Part shown: piece after piece, positions 20,359-28,041 of the stretch
Numbering within the stretch: position 1 is the stretch's first letter
Layout: every line of letters begins with the position of its first letter
Assembly (NCBI GenBank): GCA_009731375.1
Contig: BJOX01000096.1
Coordinates: 252,845-280,885, forward strand
DNA: 28,041 nucleotides
From: Paulinella micropora
Taxonomy: Eukaryota; Cercozoa; Imbricatea; Euglyphida
Direction: 5' to 3'
The notes under the pieces: generated by a model
What the model was told of the DNA's origin: nothing
Databases searched by the model: none
What the model saw: the letters and a program-made list of their open reading frames with translations, nothing else
Program-made: the position numbers and the translations under genes

Positions 20359-20551
20359 NNNNNNNNNNNNNNNNNNNNNNNNNNNNNNNNNNNNNNNNNN
20401 NNNNNNNNNNNNNNNNNNNNNNNNNNNNNNNNNNNNNNNNNNNNNNNNNNNNNNNNNNNNNNNNNNNNNNNNNNNNNNNNNNNNNNNNNNNNNNNNNNNN
20501 NNNNNNNNNNNNNNNNNNNNNNNNNNNNNNNNNNNNNNNNNNNNNNNNNNN
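20359..20551. other. Assembly gap (193 N) after a G homopolymer
   Basis: The left flank is poly-G with single T bases. Confidence 0.98.
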
Positions 20552-20800
20552 GGTAGGTAGGTGGGTAGGTAGGTGGGTAGGTAGGTGGGTAGGTAGGAAG
20601 GTAGGTAGGTGGGTAGGTAGGTGGGTAGGTAGGTGGGTAGGTAGGTGGGTAGGTAGGTGGGTAGGTACGTAGGTAGGTAGGTTAGGTGGGTAGGTGGGTA
20701 GGTAGGTGGGTAGGTAGGTAGGTAGGTAGGTAGGTAGATAGATAGATAGATAGATAGATGGATAGATAGATGGATAGATAGATAGATAGATAGGTAGGTA
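20552..20800 (+). repeat. (GGTA)n/(GGTGGGTA)n then (GATA)n
   Basis: Simple repeat following the gap, with regular ggtgggtaggta higher-order units. Confidence 0.9.
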
Positions 20801-20816
20801 TAGTTGCACAGCTTGC

Positions 20817-20838
20817 CCGCCAGAAAGGGCCGATAGAA
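20817..20838 (-). CDS. Micro-exon with GC-AG type donor
   Basis: The acceptor is GTTGCAG|TTC and the exon reads FYRPFLA over 22 nt, ending GCGG|GCAAGC. This GC donor gives phase 1, which fits the next exon's phase 2 start (joined codon GAT). The GT alternative at 20809 (AAGCT|GTGCAA) leads to a stop two exons later, so it was rejected. The exon sits between a (TATC)n array on its right and a (GATA/GGTA)n array on its left. Confidence 0.5.
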
Positions 20839-20842
20839 CTGC

Positions 20843-21191
<349 letters not shown>

Positions 21192-21221
21192 TCACAAGGA
21201 GGCTGGCCCGTCACGTACGCA

Positions 21222-21223
<2 letters not shown>

Positions 21224-21315
<92 letters not shown>

Positions 21316-21545
21316 TAAAGATAAAGACAGATATGCATATAGACACAGATACAGATGTAGATACGGAGGCAGATATAATAATGTATGCTATGCATGTTAT
21401 GTATGTTACGTATGTCATGTATGTCATATATAGACACAGATGCAGATGTCGATACAGAGGCAGATATAATAATGTATGTTATGTATGTCATCTATGTCAT
21501 GTATGTCATGTATGTTATGTATGTTATGTACGTGACGTATGTTAG
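21224..21545 (+). repeat. (AC)n(TA)n and two 90-bp tandem units
   Basis: A CA run and a TA run are followed by two copies (about 21335 and 21428) of a unit with agacacagat, gaggcagatataataatgta and tatgt/catgt tracts. Confidence 0.8.
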
Positions 21546-21549
21546 CAAC

Positions 21550-21636
21550 CTGCCGGCCCCATACTGGGTCTGTGTGCCCTTTACTCCATAACTGGATAGA
21601 AATACCACACCTCTCCTTACAGAACACACTCAGCGC
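21550..21636 (-). CDS. Exon: Cys/Trp-containing segment
   Basis: The acceptor is TGGACAG|GCG and the donor is CGGCAG|GTTGCT; the exon is 87 nt, phase 0 to 0. It reads ALSVFCKERCGISIQLWS and then KGHTDPVWGRQ. No family is recognised. It is probably the start of the region leading into the putative peptidase. An older copy lies 1.1 kb upstream. Confidence 0.65.
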
Positions 21637-21654
21637 CTGTCCAGATAAGTCAGG

Positions 21655-21835
21655 AAAAAGTCAAGAATTTCTGCCACCTCAAATTTTGGCAAAAAAAAAA
21701 AAAAACGTATCTTGCGGTGAAAAGGCTAGGGAAGAATTCCGGCCACCCAAAGTTTTGTGCAAAAACAAGGTATTCTGCGGTGAAAAATCACTAGCCGAAA
21801 TATTTCCTGGCTGGAAATTTTCACTCGACCTTAGA
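21655..21835 (+). repeat. A-rich dispersed element, short copy
   Basis: It contains gccacctcaaattttggc, a 15-base A tract (21691-21705), then cgtatcttgcgg and ggccacccaaagttttgtgc. The second half is a diverged repeat of the first (about 63-bp unit). The same arrangement occurs at 16626-17344, but there with a much longer A tract interrupted by a gap. Confidence 0.65.
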
Positions 21836-21874
21836 TATGCCAAGGATCAATGAATGAGGCTCGTTCTACATCAC

Positions 21875-21893
21875 TTAGATAGATAGATTAGAT

Positions 21894-21925
<32 letters not shown>

Positions 21926-22123
21926 AAGCGATGGATAAAATTGGGTCCTATAGAAAGATGAATAGATAGATAGATAGATAGTTAGATAGATAGACAGATA
22001 GATAGATAAGCTTAGATAGATAGATAAGCTTAGATAGATAGATAGATAGATATAGATAGATAGATAGATAGATGGATAGATAGATAGATAGATAGATAAG
22101 CTTAGATAGATAGATAAGCTTAA

Positions 22124-22164
<41 letters not shown>

Positions 22165-22165
22165 C
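21875..22165 (+). repeat. (GATA)n with interspersed aagctta units
   Basis: GATA repeat with several gataagcttagata interruptions at about 22007, 22025, 22097 and 22115, and a short unique block at about 21926-21955. No gene is seen. Confidence 0.8.
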
Positions 22166-22292
22166 AGATAAAAGTGGCGCCACAGGCCAGGCTTTTCAGG
22201 AAGCAAACCCAGAAATAAGCACCAGACGCCCTATTCTTATTCTTATTTTCATTCTTATTCTTATTCTTATTGATTTATTATTATTATTATTA

Positions 22293-22356
<64 letters not shown>

Positions 22357-22357
<1 letters not shown>

Positions 22358-22610
22358 TACCCCTGTGAGTACCTCCATGCGGGACCTACCCAGTCTCGTG
22401 GAGCTCTCACGCGGGGAAGATCAATCATTTGTAGTTGATTTCCTGCAAGGTACCCGACACTGTGCGGGTAGTAGGGACTTTCTTTTGGGGCCTTCTATGC
22501 AGGATGGTTTGAGTCACTCTTCCCTTCCCAACATACTCACTGTAGTCCCTGTTGGGTCGAGGGATGGAGGCGCATGGCCCTCGGGCTCAGCCATGACAGA
22601 TCAATATATA

Positions 22611-22660
<50 letters not shown>
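22357..22660 (+). mobile_element. Possible 3' end of a retroelement with (ATT)n tail
   Basis: Unique sequence ends in gatggaggcgcatgg, then tcagccatgacaga, then (ATT)n. The same two blocks in the same order precede the (ATT)n tail of the SINE at 12216-12452. It may be a SINE relative or the 3' end of a partner LINE. It is flanked on the left by another (TTA)n run, and taatggaggcacatg recurs right after the tail. The minus strand also has a long open stretch here, so the orientation is uncertain. Confidence 0.4.
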
Positions 22661-22711
22661 GAGGCACATGTCCANNNNNNNNNNTTATAATAATATGTAT
22701 ATATTTTGCTG

Positions 22712-22791
22712 CATAGTTGGATATAGATGCCACACCATGTATGTATGTATGTATGTATGTATGTGCGCTCCTGGCAGAACACACGTAGTGC
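22712..22791 (-). pseudogene. Copy of the 21.6-kb exon with a microsatellite inside it
   Basis: The acceptor GCACAG|GCA is intact and the copy reads ALRVFCQER, then a (CATA)n insert, then CGIYIQLCSK. It aligns with the intact exon (ALSVFCKER then CGISIQLWSK). The insert is 30 nt and keeps the frame. The copy then decays into an AT-rich stretch and a gap. It lies upstream of the intact exon, as acceptor-side copies do here. Confidence 0.6.
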
Positions 22792-22813
22792 CTGTGCAGA
22801 CATACATGCATAC

Positions 22814-23460
22814 AATAATACATACGTGGATACATTACATACATTCACACAACATACATTCACACAATAATACATACGTGGATACATTACATACATTCAC
22901 ACAACATACATTCACACAATAATACATACGTGGATACATTACATACATTCACACAACATACATTCACACAATAATACATACGTGGATACATTACATACAT
23001 TCACACAACATACATTCACACAATAATACATACGTGGATACATTACATACATTCACACAACATACATTCACACAATAATGCATACGTTGATAGATTACAT
23101 ACATTCACAACATATCACACTATAATACATACGTTGATAAATTACATACATTCACACAACATACATTCACACAATAATACATACGCTGATACATTCCATA
23201 CATTCACACAACATATCACACTATAATACATACGCGGATACATTACATACATTCACACAACATACATACATACAATAATACATACGTGGATACATTACAT
23301 ACATTCACACAACATACATTCACAAAATAATACATACGTGGATACATTACATACATTCACACAATTTACATTCACACAATAATACATATGCTGATAAATT
23401 ACATACATTAACACAACATACATTCACACAATAATACATACGTTGATAGATTACATACAT
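22814..23460. repeat. 52-bp minisatellite, about 12 units
   Basis: The unit starts aataatacatacgtggatac and ends cattcacac. Starts at 22814, 22866 and 22918 give a 52-bp period. Units toward the right are more diverged (cgttga, cgctga, cgcgga variants and short deletions). The array is intronic in the proposed gene. Confidence 0.85.
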
Positions 23461-23466
23461 CCACAT

Positions 23467-23514
23467 GATGCTGGCGGATGGCCTCCGCTGCCTTTTCGCG
23501 CTCTTCGATACAAT
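23467..23514 (-). pseudogene. Donor-side copy of the KRQRRP exon
   Basis: The copy reads SKSAKRQRRPSASI in the same frame as the intact exon upstream, then runs into the 52-bp minisatellite. It supports the chosen frame. Its donor side is diverged (CATCAT|GTGGAT). Confidence 0.5.
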
Positions 23515-23561
23515 GCATGCGTTCATACATAATCATACATGACATACATGACATGTATGAC

Positions 23562-23635
23562 CTCAATGGAGCGAGGCAGGCACGTGATGCTGGAGGACGG
23601 CCTCCGTTGCCTTTTTGCGTTGTTCGGAACTCCTC
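23562..23635 (-). CDS. Exon: basic Ser-rich linker
   Basis: The acceptor is CGTTCAG|GAG and the donor is ATTGAG|GTCATA; the exon is 74 nt, phase 2 to 0. The split codon G|GA gives Gly. It reads GVPNNAKRQRRPSSSITC and then LPRSIE. KRQRRP is a basic cluster that could act as a nuclear signal (inference). The other two frames are not phase-compatible; one of them hits a stop before the donor. Confidence 0.58.
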
Positions 23636-23685
23636 CTGAACGGACCAATAAACACTGGTGGGGGGTGGGGTGGGGTGGGGGGGTA

Positions 23686-23955
23686 TTATTTATTTCCACC
23701 ACATTGAAAACCCAAGACATTTGGACCCGTCCCGGACAGCGTGGTCACTTGACTGTGAAAAGTGACCATGGCCACGCAAAAAGTTGGGAAGGTCACAAGT
23801 CCATGGCCACGTGATCACAATTGTAACAGCCATGGCCTGAAAAAATTCAATGGCTAGCACAATGGGCCACAGGTTTTCACAGTCAAGTGACCATCCTACT
23901 CGGGCCGGGTCCTCATGTCTTATTTTTCCAAAAAATTTGCGGTGGAAACAATTAA
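23686..23955. mobile_element. Foldback / MITE-like element
   Basis: Long imperfect inverted arms face each other. The inner ends are perfect over 19 bp (ggtcacttgactgtgaaaa at 23743-23761, its complement at 23874-23892). Outward, both arms share gacccg/cgggtc, aagacat/atgtctt and tttccacc/ggtggaaa blocks out to about 23690 and 23950. The centre holds further ccatggccac repeats. There is no coding capacity. It lies in the intron just upstream of the exon at 23635. Confidence 0.62.
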
Positions 23956-24087
23956 GGAGGGGGCAGCTTTTCTCTCGTGCCCGAGATACCCGAATTTTTT
24001 TTTTTTTTTTTTTTTTCATATGTTTGTGCATGTTTGTGTATCTCTGTTGTTTCTTGTTTTCTTGTTTTATTGTTCGATTGTGCATGA

Positions 24088-24420
24088 GCAGCTCGCAGGC
24101 TACGCACCGAGCAGGCTTCAGAAGGAAGAAGGAAGAAGGAAGAAGGAAGAAGAAAGAAGAAGGAAGAAGGAAAGAAGAAAGAAGAAAGAAGGAAGAAGGA
24201 AGAAGAAAGAAGACCAGTTCGTAGACTACGCACCAAGCGACGAGCAGGCTTCAGAAGGAAGAAGGAAGAAGGAAGAAGAAAGAAGGAAGAAGAAAGAAGA
24301 AAGAAAAAAGAAGAAAGAAGGAAGAAGAAAGAAGAAAGAAGGAAGAAGAAAGAAGACCAGTTCGTAGACTAGCGACGAGCAGGGTTCAGAAGGAAGAGAA
24401 GAAGGAAGAAGGAAGAAGGA
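24088..24420 (-). repeat. GAA-rich array with three donor-edge copies of the 24.45-kb exon
   Basis: Units at about 24352-24392, 24212-24257 and 24088-24121 carry the end of the exon (LLKPAR...TG) interleaved with (GAAGGAAGAA)n tracts. The nearest copies keep the GG|GTCTTC-like donor; the farthest is diverged. All lie downstream of the intact exon. Confidence 0.65.
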
Positions 24421-24440
24421 AGAAGAAGAAGAAAGAAGAC

Positions 24441-24489
24441 CAGTTCGTAAACTACGCACCAAGCGACGAGCAGGCTTCAGAAGTTCCTC
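24441..24489 (-). CDS. Exon: basic helical segment
   Basis: The acceptor is TTGGCAG|GAG and the donor is AACTG|GTCTTC; the exon is 49 nt, phase 0 to 1. It reads EELLKPARRLVRSLRT. The ARRLVR core resembles the exon at 3618-3656 (ELARRLVRF), a possible internal protein repeat. Its 3' edge is copied three times further downstream. Confidence 0.62.
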
Positions 24490-24499
24490 CTGCCAATAC

Positions 24500-24946
24500 A
24501 CACACACACACACACACACAGAACACACACAACATACAGACATATAGACAGACATACATACATGTACTACATACATACACACATACATACATACATACAT
24601 ACATACATACATACGTACGTACGTACGTACGTACGTACGTACGTACGTACGTAGGGACGGACGGACGGACGCACGTACATACATACATACATACATACAT
24701 ACATACATACATACATACAGACATACATAAGATAACATAACATAACATAACATAACATGACATAACATAACATAACAACATAACATAACATAACATAAAT
24801 ACGTACATACATACATACATATACATACATACATACATACATACATACATACATACATAACATAACATAACATTACATTACATTACATTACATTACATTA
24901 CATACATACATACATACATACATACGTACATACATACATACATACA

Positions 24947-24980
<34 letters not shown>

Positions 24981-25490
24981 CATATATACATACATATATA
25001 CATACATACATACATACATACATACATACATACATACATACGTACATACGTACATACGTACATACATACATACGTACATACATACATACATACATACATA
25101 CATACATACATACATACATACGTACATACATACATACATACAGACATACATACACATACATACATACACACACGTACACACATACATACATACATACATA
25201 CATACATACATACATACATACATACAGACATACATACATACATACATACATACATACATGCATACATACATACATACATGCATGCATACATGCATACATG
25301 CATACATACATACATACATACATACATACATACACACAGACATACAGACATACAGACATACAGACATACATACATACATACATACATACATACATACATA
25401 CATACATACATACACACATACACACACATACACATACATACATACATACATACATACATACATACATACATACAATACATACGTACATCT
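24500..25490 (+). repeat. (CA)n, (CATA)n, (ACGT)n and (ATAAC)n arrays
   Basis: Mostly CATA, with ACGT (24613-24652), ACGG, ATAAC and TTACA blocks and several CAGA runs. No gene is seen. Confidence 0.93.
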
Positions 25491-25579
25491 CTTCCTGACC
25501 AACACACACACAACATGCACGATACAAACACTGCATATGCCAAACACACAAAAACGTATGCAGATAATACGTGTGTACA

Positions 25580-26835
25580 CAACATTACAGTACATTACAG
25601 TACATTACACGACATTACGTTACATTACTTACATTACTTACATTACATTACATTAATACGAGTGAGAAAGACGAGTTCATTACATTACATTACATTACTT
25701 TACATTACATTACATTACATTACATTAATTCGAGTGAGAAAGACGAGTTCATTTAATTACATTACATTTACATTAGAATACATTACATTAGATTACATTA
25801 CATTACATTACATTACATTACATTACATTACATTAAACTACACTACACTGCACTGCACTGCGCTGCGCTGCGCTACGCTACGCTACGCTACGCTACACTA
25901 CGCTACGCTACGCTACGCTACGCTACGCTACGCTACGCTACGCTACGCTACGCTACGCTACGCTACGCTACACTACACTACACTACACTACACTACACAC
26001 TACACACTACACCACACTACACCACACTACACTACACTACACTACACTACACTACACTACATTACACTACATTACGTTACGTTACGTTACGTTACATTAC
26101 GTTACATTACGTTACATTACGTTACGTTACGTTACGTTACATTACATTACATTACATTACATTAAATTGCATTACATTACATTACATTGCATTACATCAC
26201 ATTACATCACATTACATTACATTACATTACATTACATTACAGTACATTACATTACATTACATTACATTAAATTACATTAAATTACATTACATTACATTAC
26301 ATTGCAATGCATTACATTACATTGCCTTGGATTGCTTTGCATTGCATTGCATTACATTACATTACATTACATTACGTTACGTTACGTTACATTACGTTAC
26401 ATTACATTACATTACATTACATTACATTGCATTACATTGCATTACAATGCATTACATTGCATTACATTGCATTGCATTACATTACATTACATTACATTTA
26501 CATTACATAACGTTACGTTACGTTACATTACATTACATGACATGGCATTACATTACATTACATTACATTACATTGCATTGCATTAGATTGCATTAGATTG
26601 CATTAGATTGCATTATATTGCATTAGATTGCATTACATTGCATTACATTACATTACATTACATTACACTACACATTGCATTACATTGCATTACATTGCAT
26701 TACATTGCATTATATTGCATTACATTGCATTACATTACATTACATTACATTACATTGCATTGCATTGCATTGCATTCCATTCCATTCCATTCCATTACTT
26801 TACATTACCTTACATTACCTTACATTACGTGACAC
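25580..26835 (+). repeat. (TTACA)n pentamer superarray
   Basis: About 1.25 kb of ATTAC-type pentamers grading through CGCTA, CACTA, CGTTA, TTGCA and TTCCA variants. Two gagtgagaaagacgagttca blocks (25661 and 25733) interrupt it. Confidence 0.93.
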
Positions 26836-26837
26836 AC

Positions 26838-27370
26838 AAATCTGACCTCGGAGCCGTTCTTGGTCCAGACAGATAGGCCATTACATGACATGGCCTTAGA
26901 TCACATTACATATCTGTATGTATATATGTATGTAGCGTTACATATCTGTATGTATATATGTATGTAGGTGGATACCACCGGCGGATCAGCCAAGTCCGGG
27001 TATACATACATAAATACATACATACATACATACATACATACATACATACATACATACTTACATGCATACATACATACTTACATACATACATGCATGCATG
27101 CATACATACATACATACATACATACATACAAATACATGACATTACATCACACACACACACATCTGACCTCGGGGCCGTTCTGGTCCACACATGTAGGCCA
27201 TTACATGACATGACATGACACACACATCTGACCTCGGAGCCGTTCTGGTCCGGGCAGATAGGCCATGTCATGACATGACATCACATCACATGACATGACA
27301 TGACAGGACATGACAGGACATGACACACACACACATCTGACCACGGAGCCGTTCTTGTCCACACAGGCCA
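26838..27370 (-). repeat. Array of four exon-2 donor-edge copies
   Basis: Copies of the last ~30 nt of exon 2 plus its donor lie at 26841-26879, 27162-27199, 27227-27264 and 27336-27369. They are separated by (ATGTC/ATGTA)n and short CA runs. All are downstream of exon 2 and all keep the GAG|GTCAGA-type donor, with small changes (GGG or GTG in place of GAG in single copies). They lack the WW core. Confidence 0.75.
26979..26999 (-). CDS. Possible small exon (PDLADPP)
   Basis: A GC-rich island between (TATG)n tracts reads PDLADPP before a CCG|GTGGTA donor. Phase 0 at both ends would fit exon 2 and the exon at 24489. No AG acceptor is visible (the upstream bases are a TATG array ending in TAC), so this may be a truncated edge copy or not an exon at all. 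Confidence 0.25.
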
Positions 27371-27475
27371 TTACATGACATGACATCACATGACATTACA
27401 TGACATGACATTACATGACATGACATGACATTACATGACATTACATGACATCACACACACACACACACATCTGAC

Positions 27476-27568
27476 CTCGGAGCCGTTCTGATCCAGGCAG
27501 GCAGGCCGTCGCCACGTGGTTTCGCCAGTGATGAGGTTATGGTAGTAGAACTTGCCAGTTTGGGCGTG
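27476..27568 (-). CDS. Exon 2: core of a WW domain
   Basis: The acceptor is ATGCCAG|CAC and the donor is CCGAG|GTCAGA; the exon is 93 nt, phase 0 to 0. It begins HAQTGKFYYHNLITGETTW and continues RRP, giving the Gly-x-x-Tyr-Tyr-x-Asn, Thr-Gly-x-Thr-Thr-Trp and final Pro hallmarks of WW domains, which bind proline-rich ligands. The tail ACLDQNGSE follows. This is the most recognisable coding segment in the window. A different acceptor 13 nt upstream would shift the frame out of the WW reading, so CAG|CAC was chosen. Confidence 0.8.
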
Positions 27569-27615
27569 CTGGCATTCTGCCACACAACACGCACATACAT
27601 ACATGCATACAGTGT

Positions 27616-27652
<37 letters not shown>

Positions 27653-27695
27653 TGCGTGCGTACATATTTGTATGTATGTGTGTGTTCATGTTCAC

Positions 27696-27725
27696 CGCGC
27701 CAGGCCAGCGACTGGATAGAACGTC
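27696..27725 (-). pseudogene. Decayed copy of exon-1 donor edge
   Basis: The segment reads [10 protein letters not shown]. The donor GTGAAC is kept, but both the Gly before Trp and the final Glu are changed. It lies downstream of the other two copies, after a TA/TG repeat. Confidence 0.45.
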
Positions 27726-27734
27726 GTGTATATA

Positions 27735-27847
<113 letters not shown>

Positions 27848-27873
27848 GTGTGTATGTGTGTGTGCATGTTCAC

Positions 27874-27903
27874 CTCGCCAGGCCAGCCATTGGATAGAAC
27901 GTC
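27874..27903 (-). CDS. Exon-1 3' edge copy with canonical WW start (SNGWPGE)
   Basis: The segment reads [10 protein letters not shown] and is followed by GAG|GTGAAC, phase 0. Of the three copies this one best fits the WW consensus (Leu-x-x-Gly-Trp). Joined to the exon at 27568 it puts the two Trp residues 22 apart, the same spacing as in YAP-type WW domains. It may be the used donor or a decoy copy. Confidence 0.45.
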
Positions 27904-27907
27904 GTAT

Positions 27908-27960
<53 letters not shown>

Positions 27961-27969
27961 CATGTTCAC

Positions 27970-27998
27970 CTCGCCAGGCCAGCGATTTGATAGAACGT

Positions 27999-27999
<1 letters not shown>
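27970..27999 (-). CDS. Exon-1 3' edge with donor (copy nearest the real exon)
   Basis: The segment reads [10 protein letters not shown] and is followed by the donor GAG|GTGAAC. It has no acceptor on its 5' side, where it borders a CA/TG repeat. It is one of three near-identical donor-side copies (see 27874 and 27696). By the rule seen across the window, the intact exon should lie just beyond position 28041. It supplies the first Trp of the WW domain completed by the next exon. Confidence 0.4.

Positions 28000-28041
<42 letters not shown>

Noticed and set aside
22814-23460. CRISPR-like array
   Set aside because: Units are contiguous 52-bp tandem repeats with no variable spacers, in eukaryotic intron-like DNA.
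25485-25499. Tiny exon GAAGAGAT after GGTCAG
   Set aside because: The acceptor looks good, but it would leave phase 2 before an exon that would then hit a stop.

Overview
This is eukaryotic nuclear DNA: a scaffold stretch with eight assembly gaps in which most bases belong to simple-sequence arrays (GATA/TATC, GACA, GGTA, CATA/TATG, TAAG/CAAG, pentamers such as ATAAC, AATAC and TTACA, plus GA, CA, TA, AAT and GAA runs). The very long open frames over these arrays (YIHT, LSIYLS, MYVC, LLTYLL, ITLHY types) are translated microsatellite, not genes. The organism cannot be named from this. A large-genome alga or protist (perhaps a prasinophyte) or a marine invertebrate would fit, as a guess only.

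The short unique islands between the arrays are not random. Read on the minus strand from the right edge to the left edge, almost every island is a small open segment that starts after an AG acceptor and ends before a GT donor. About 27 of them join with matching reading phases. I therefore propose one gene running right to left through the whole window, with exons of 22-437 nt (about 1.9 kb of coding sequence in 27 kb) and introns made almost only of microsatellite. In order, the predicted protein has: a WW domain (27.9-27.5 kb); a basic linker (24.5-23.6 kb); a region containing HEFFH and, about 125 residues later, EEDKAEIYA, which looks like a zinc metallopeptidase (21.6-9.3 kb); a serine-rich then proline-rich segment (8.4-6.2 kb); an Ala/Pro-rich to Arg-rich helical segment (5.6-2.8 kb); and the first half of a second WW-like domain at the left edge (1.85-0.81 kb), which ends at a sequence resembling a minor-spliceosome AT-AC donor. 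The first exon and the 3' end lie outside the window.

The exon edges are repeatedly copied into the neighbouring introns. Copies of an exon's start plus acceptor lie only upstream of that exon, copies of its end plus donor lie only downstream, and each copy is separated by a microsatellite. This gives arrays at 26.8-27.5, 24.1-24.5, 19.4-20.3, 15.95-16.5, 13.6-14.1, 12.8-13.45, 6.6-7.65 and 3.8-4.8 kb, among others.

Other elements are: a tRNA-headed SINE on the minus strand (12.2-12.45 kb); a possibly related 3'-tail element (22.4-22.66 kb); a foldback element (23.69-23.95 kb); a 510-bp element with inverted ends (8.45-8.96 kb); two copies of an unclassified 390-bp dispersed repeat (4.0 and 9.9 kb); two copies of an A-rich element (16.6-17.3 and 21.66-21.84 kb), one with a huge poly-A tract and gap; and a 52-bp minisatellite (22.8-23.46 kb). 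No rRNA, functional tRNA, CRISPR array or prokaryotic gene was seen.
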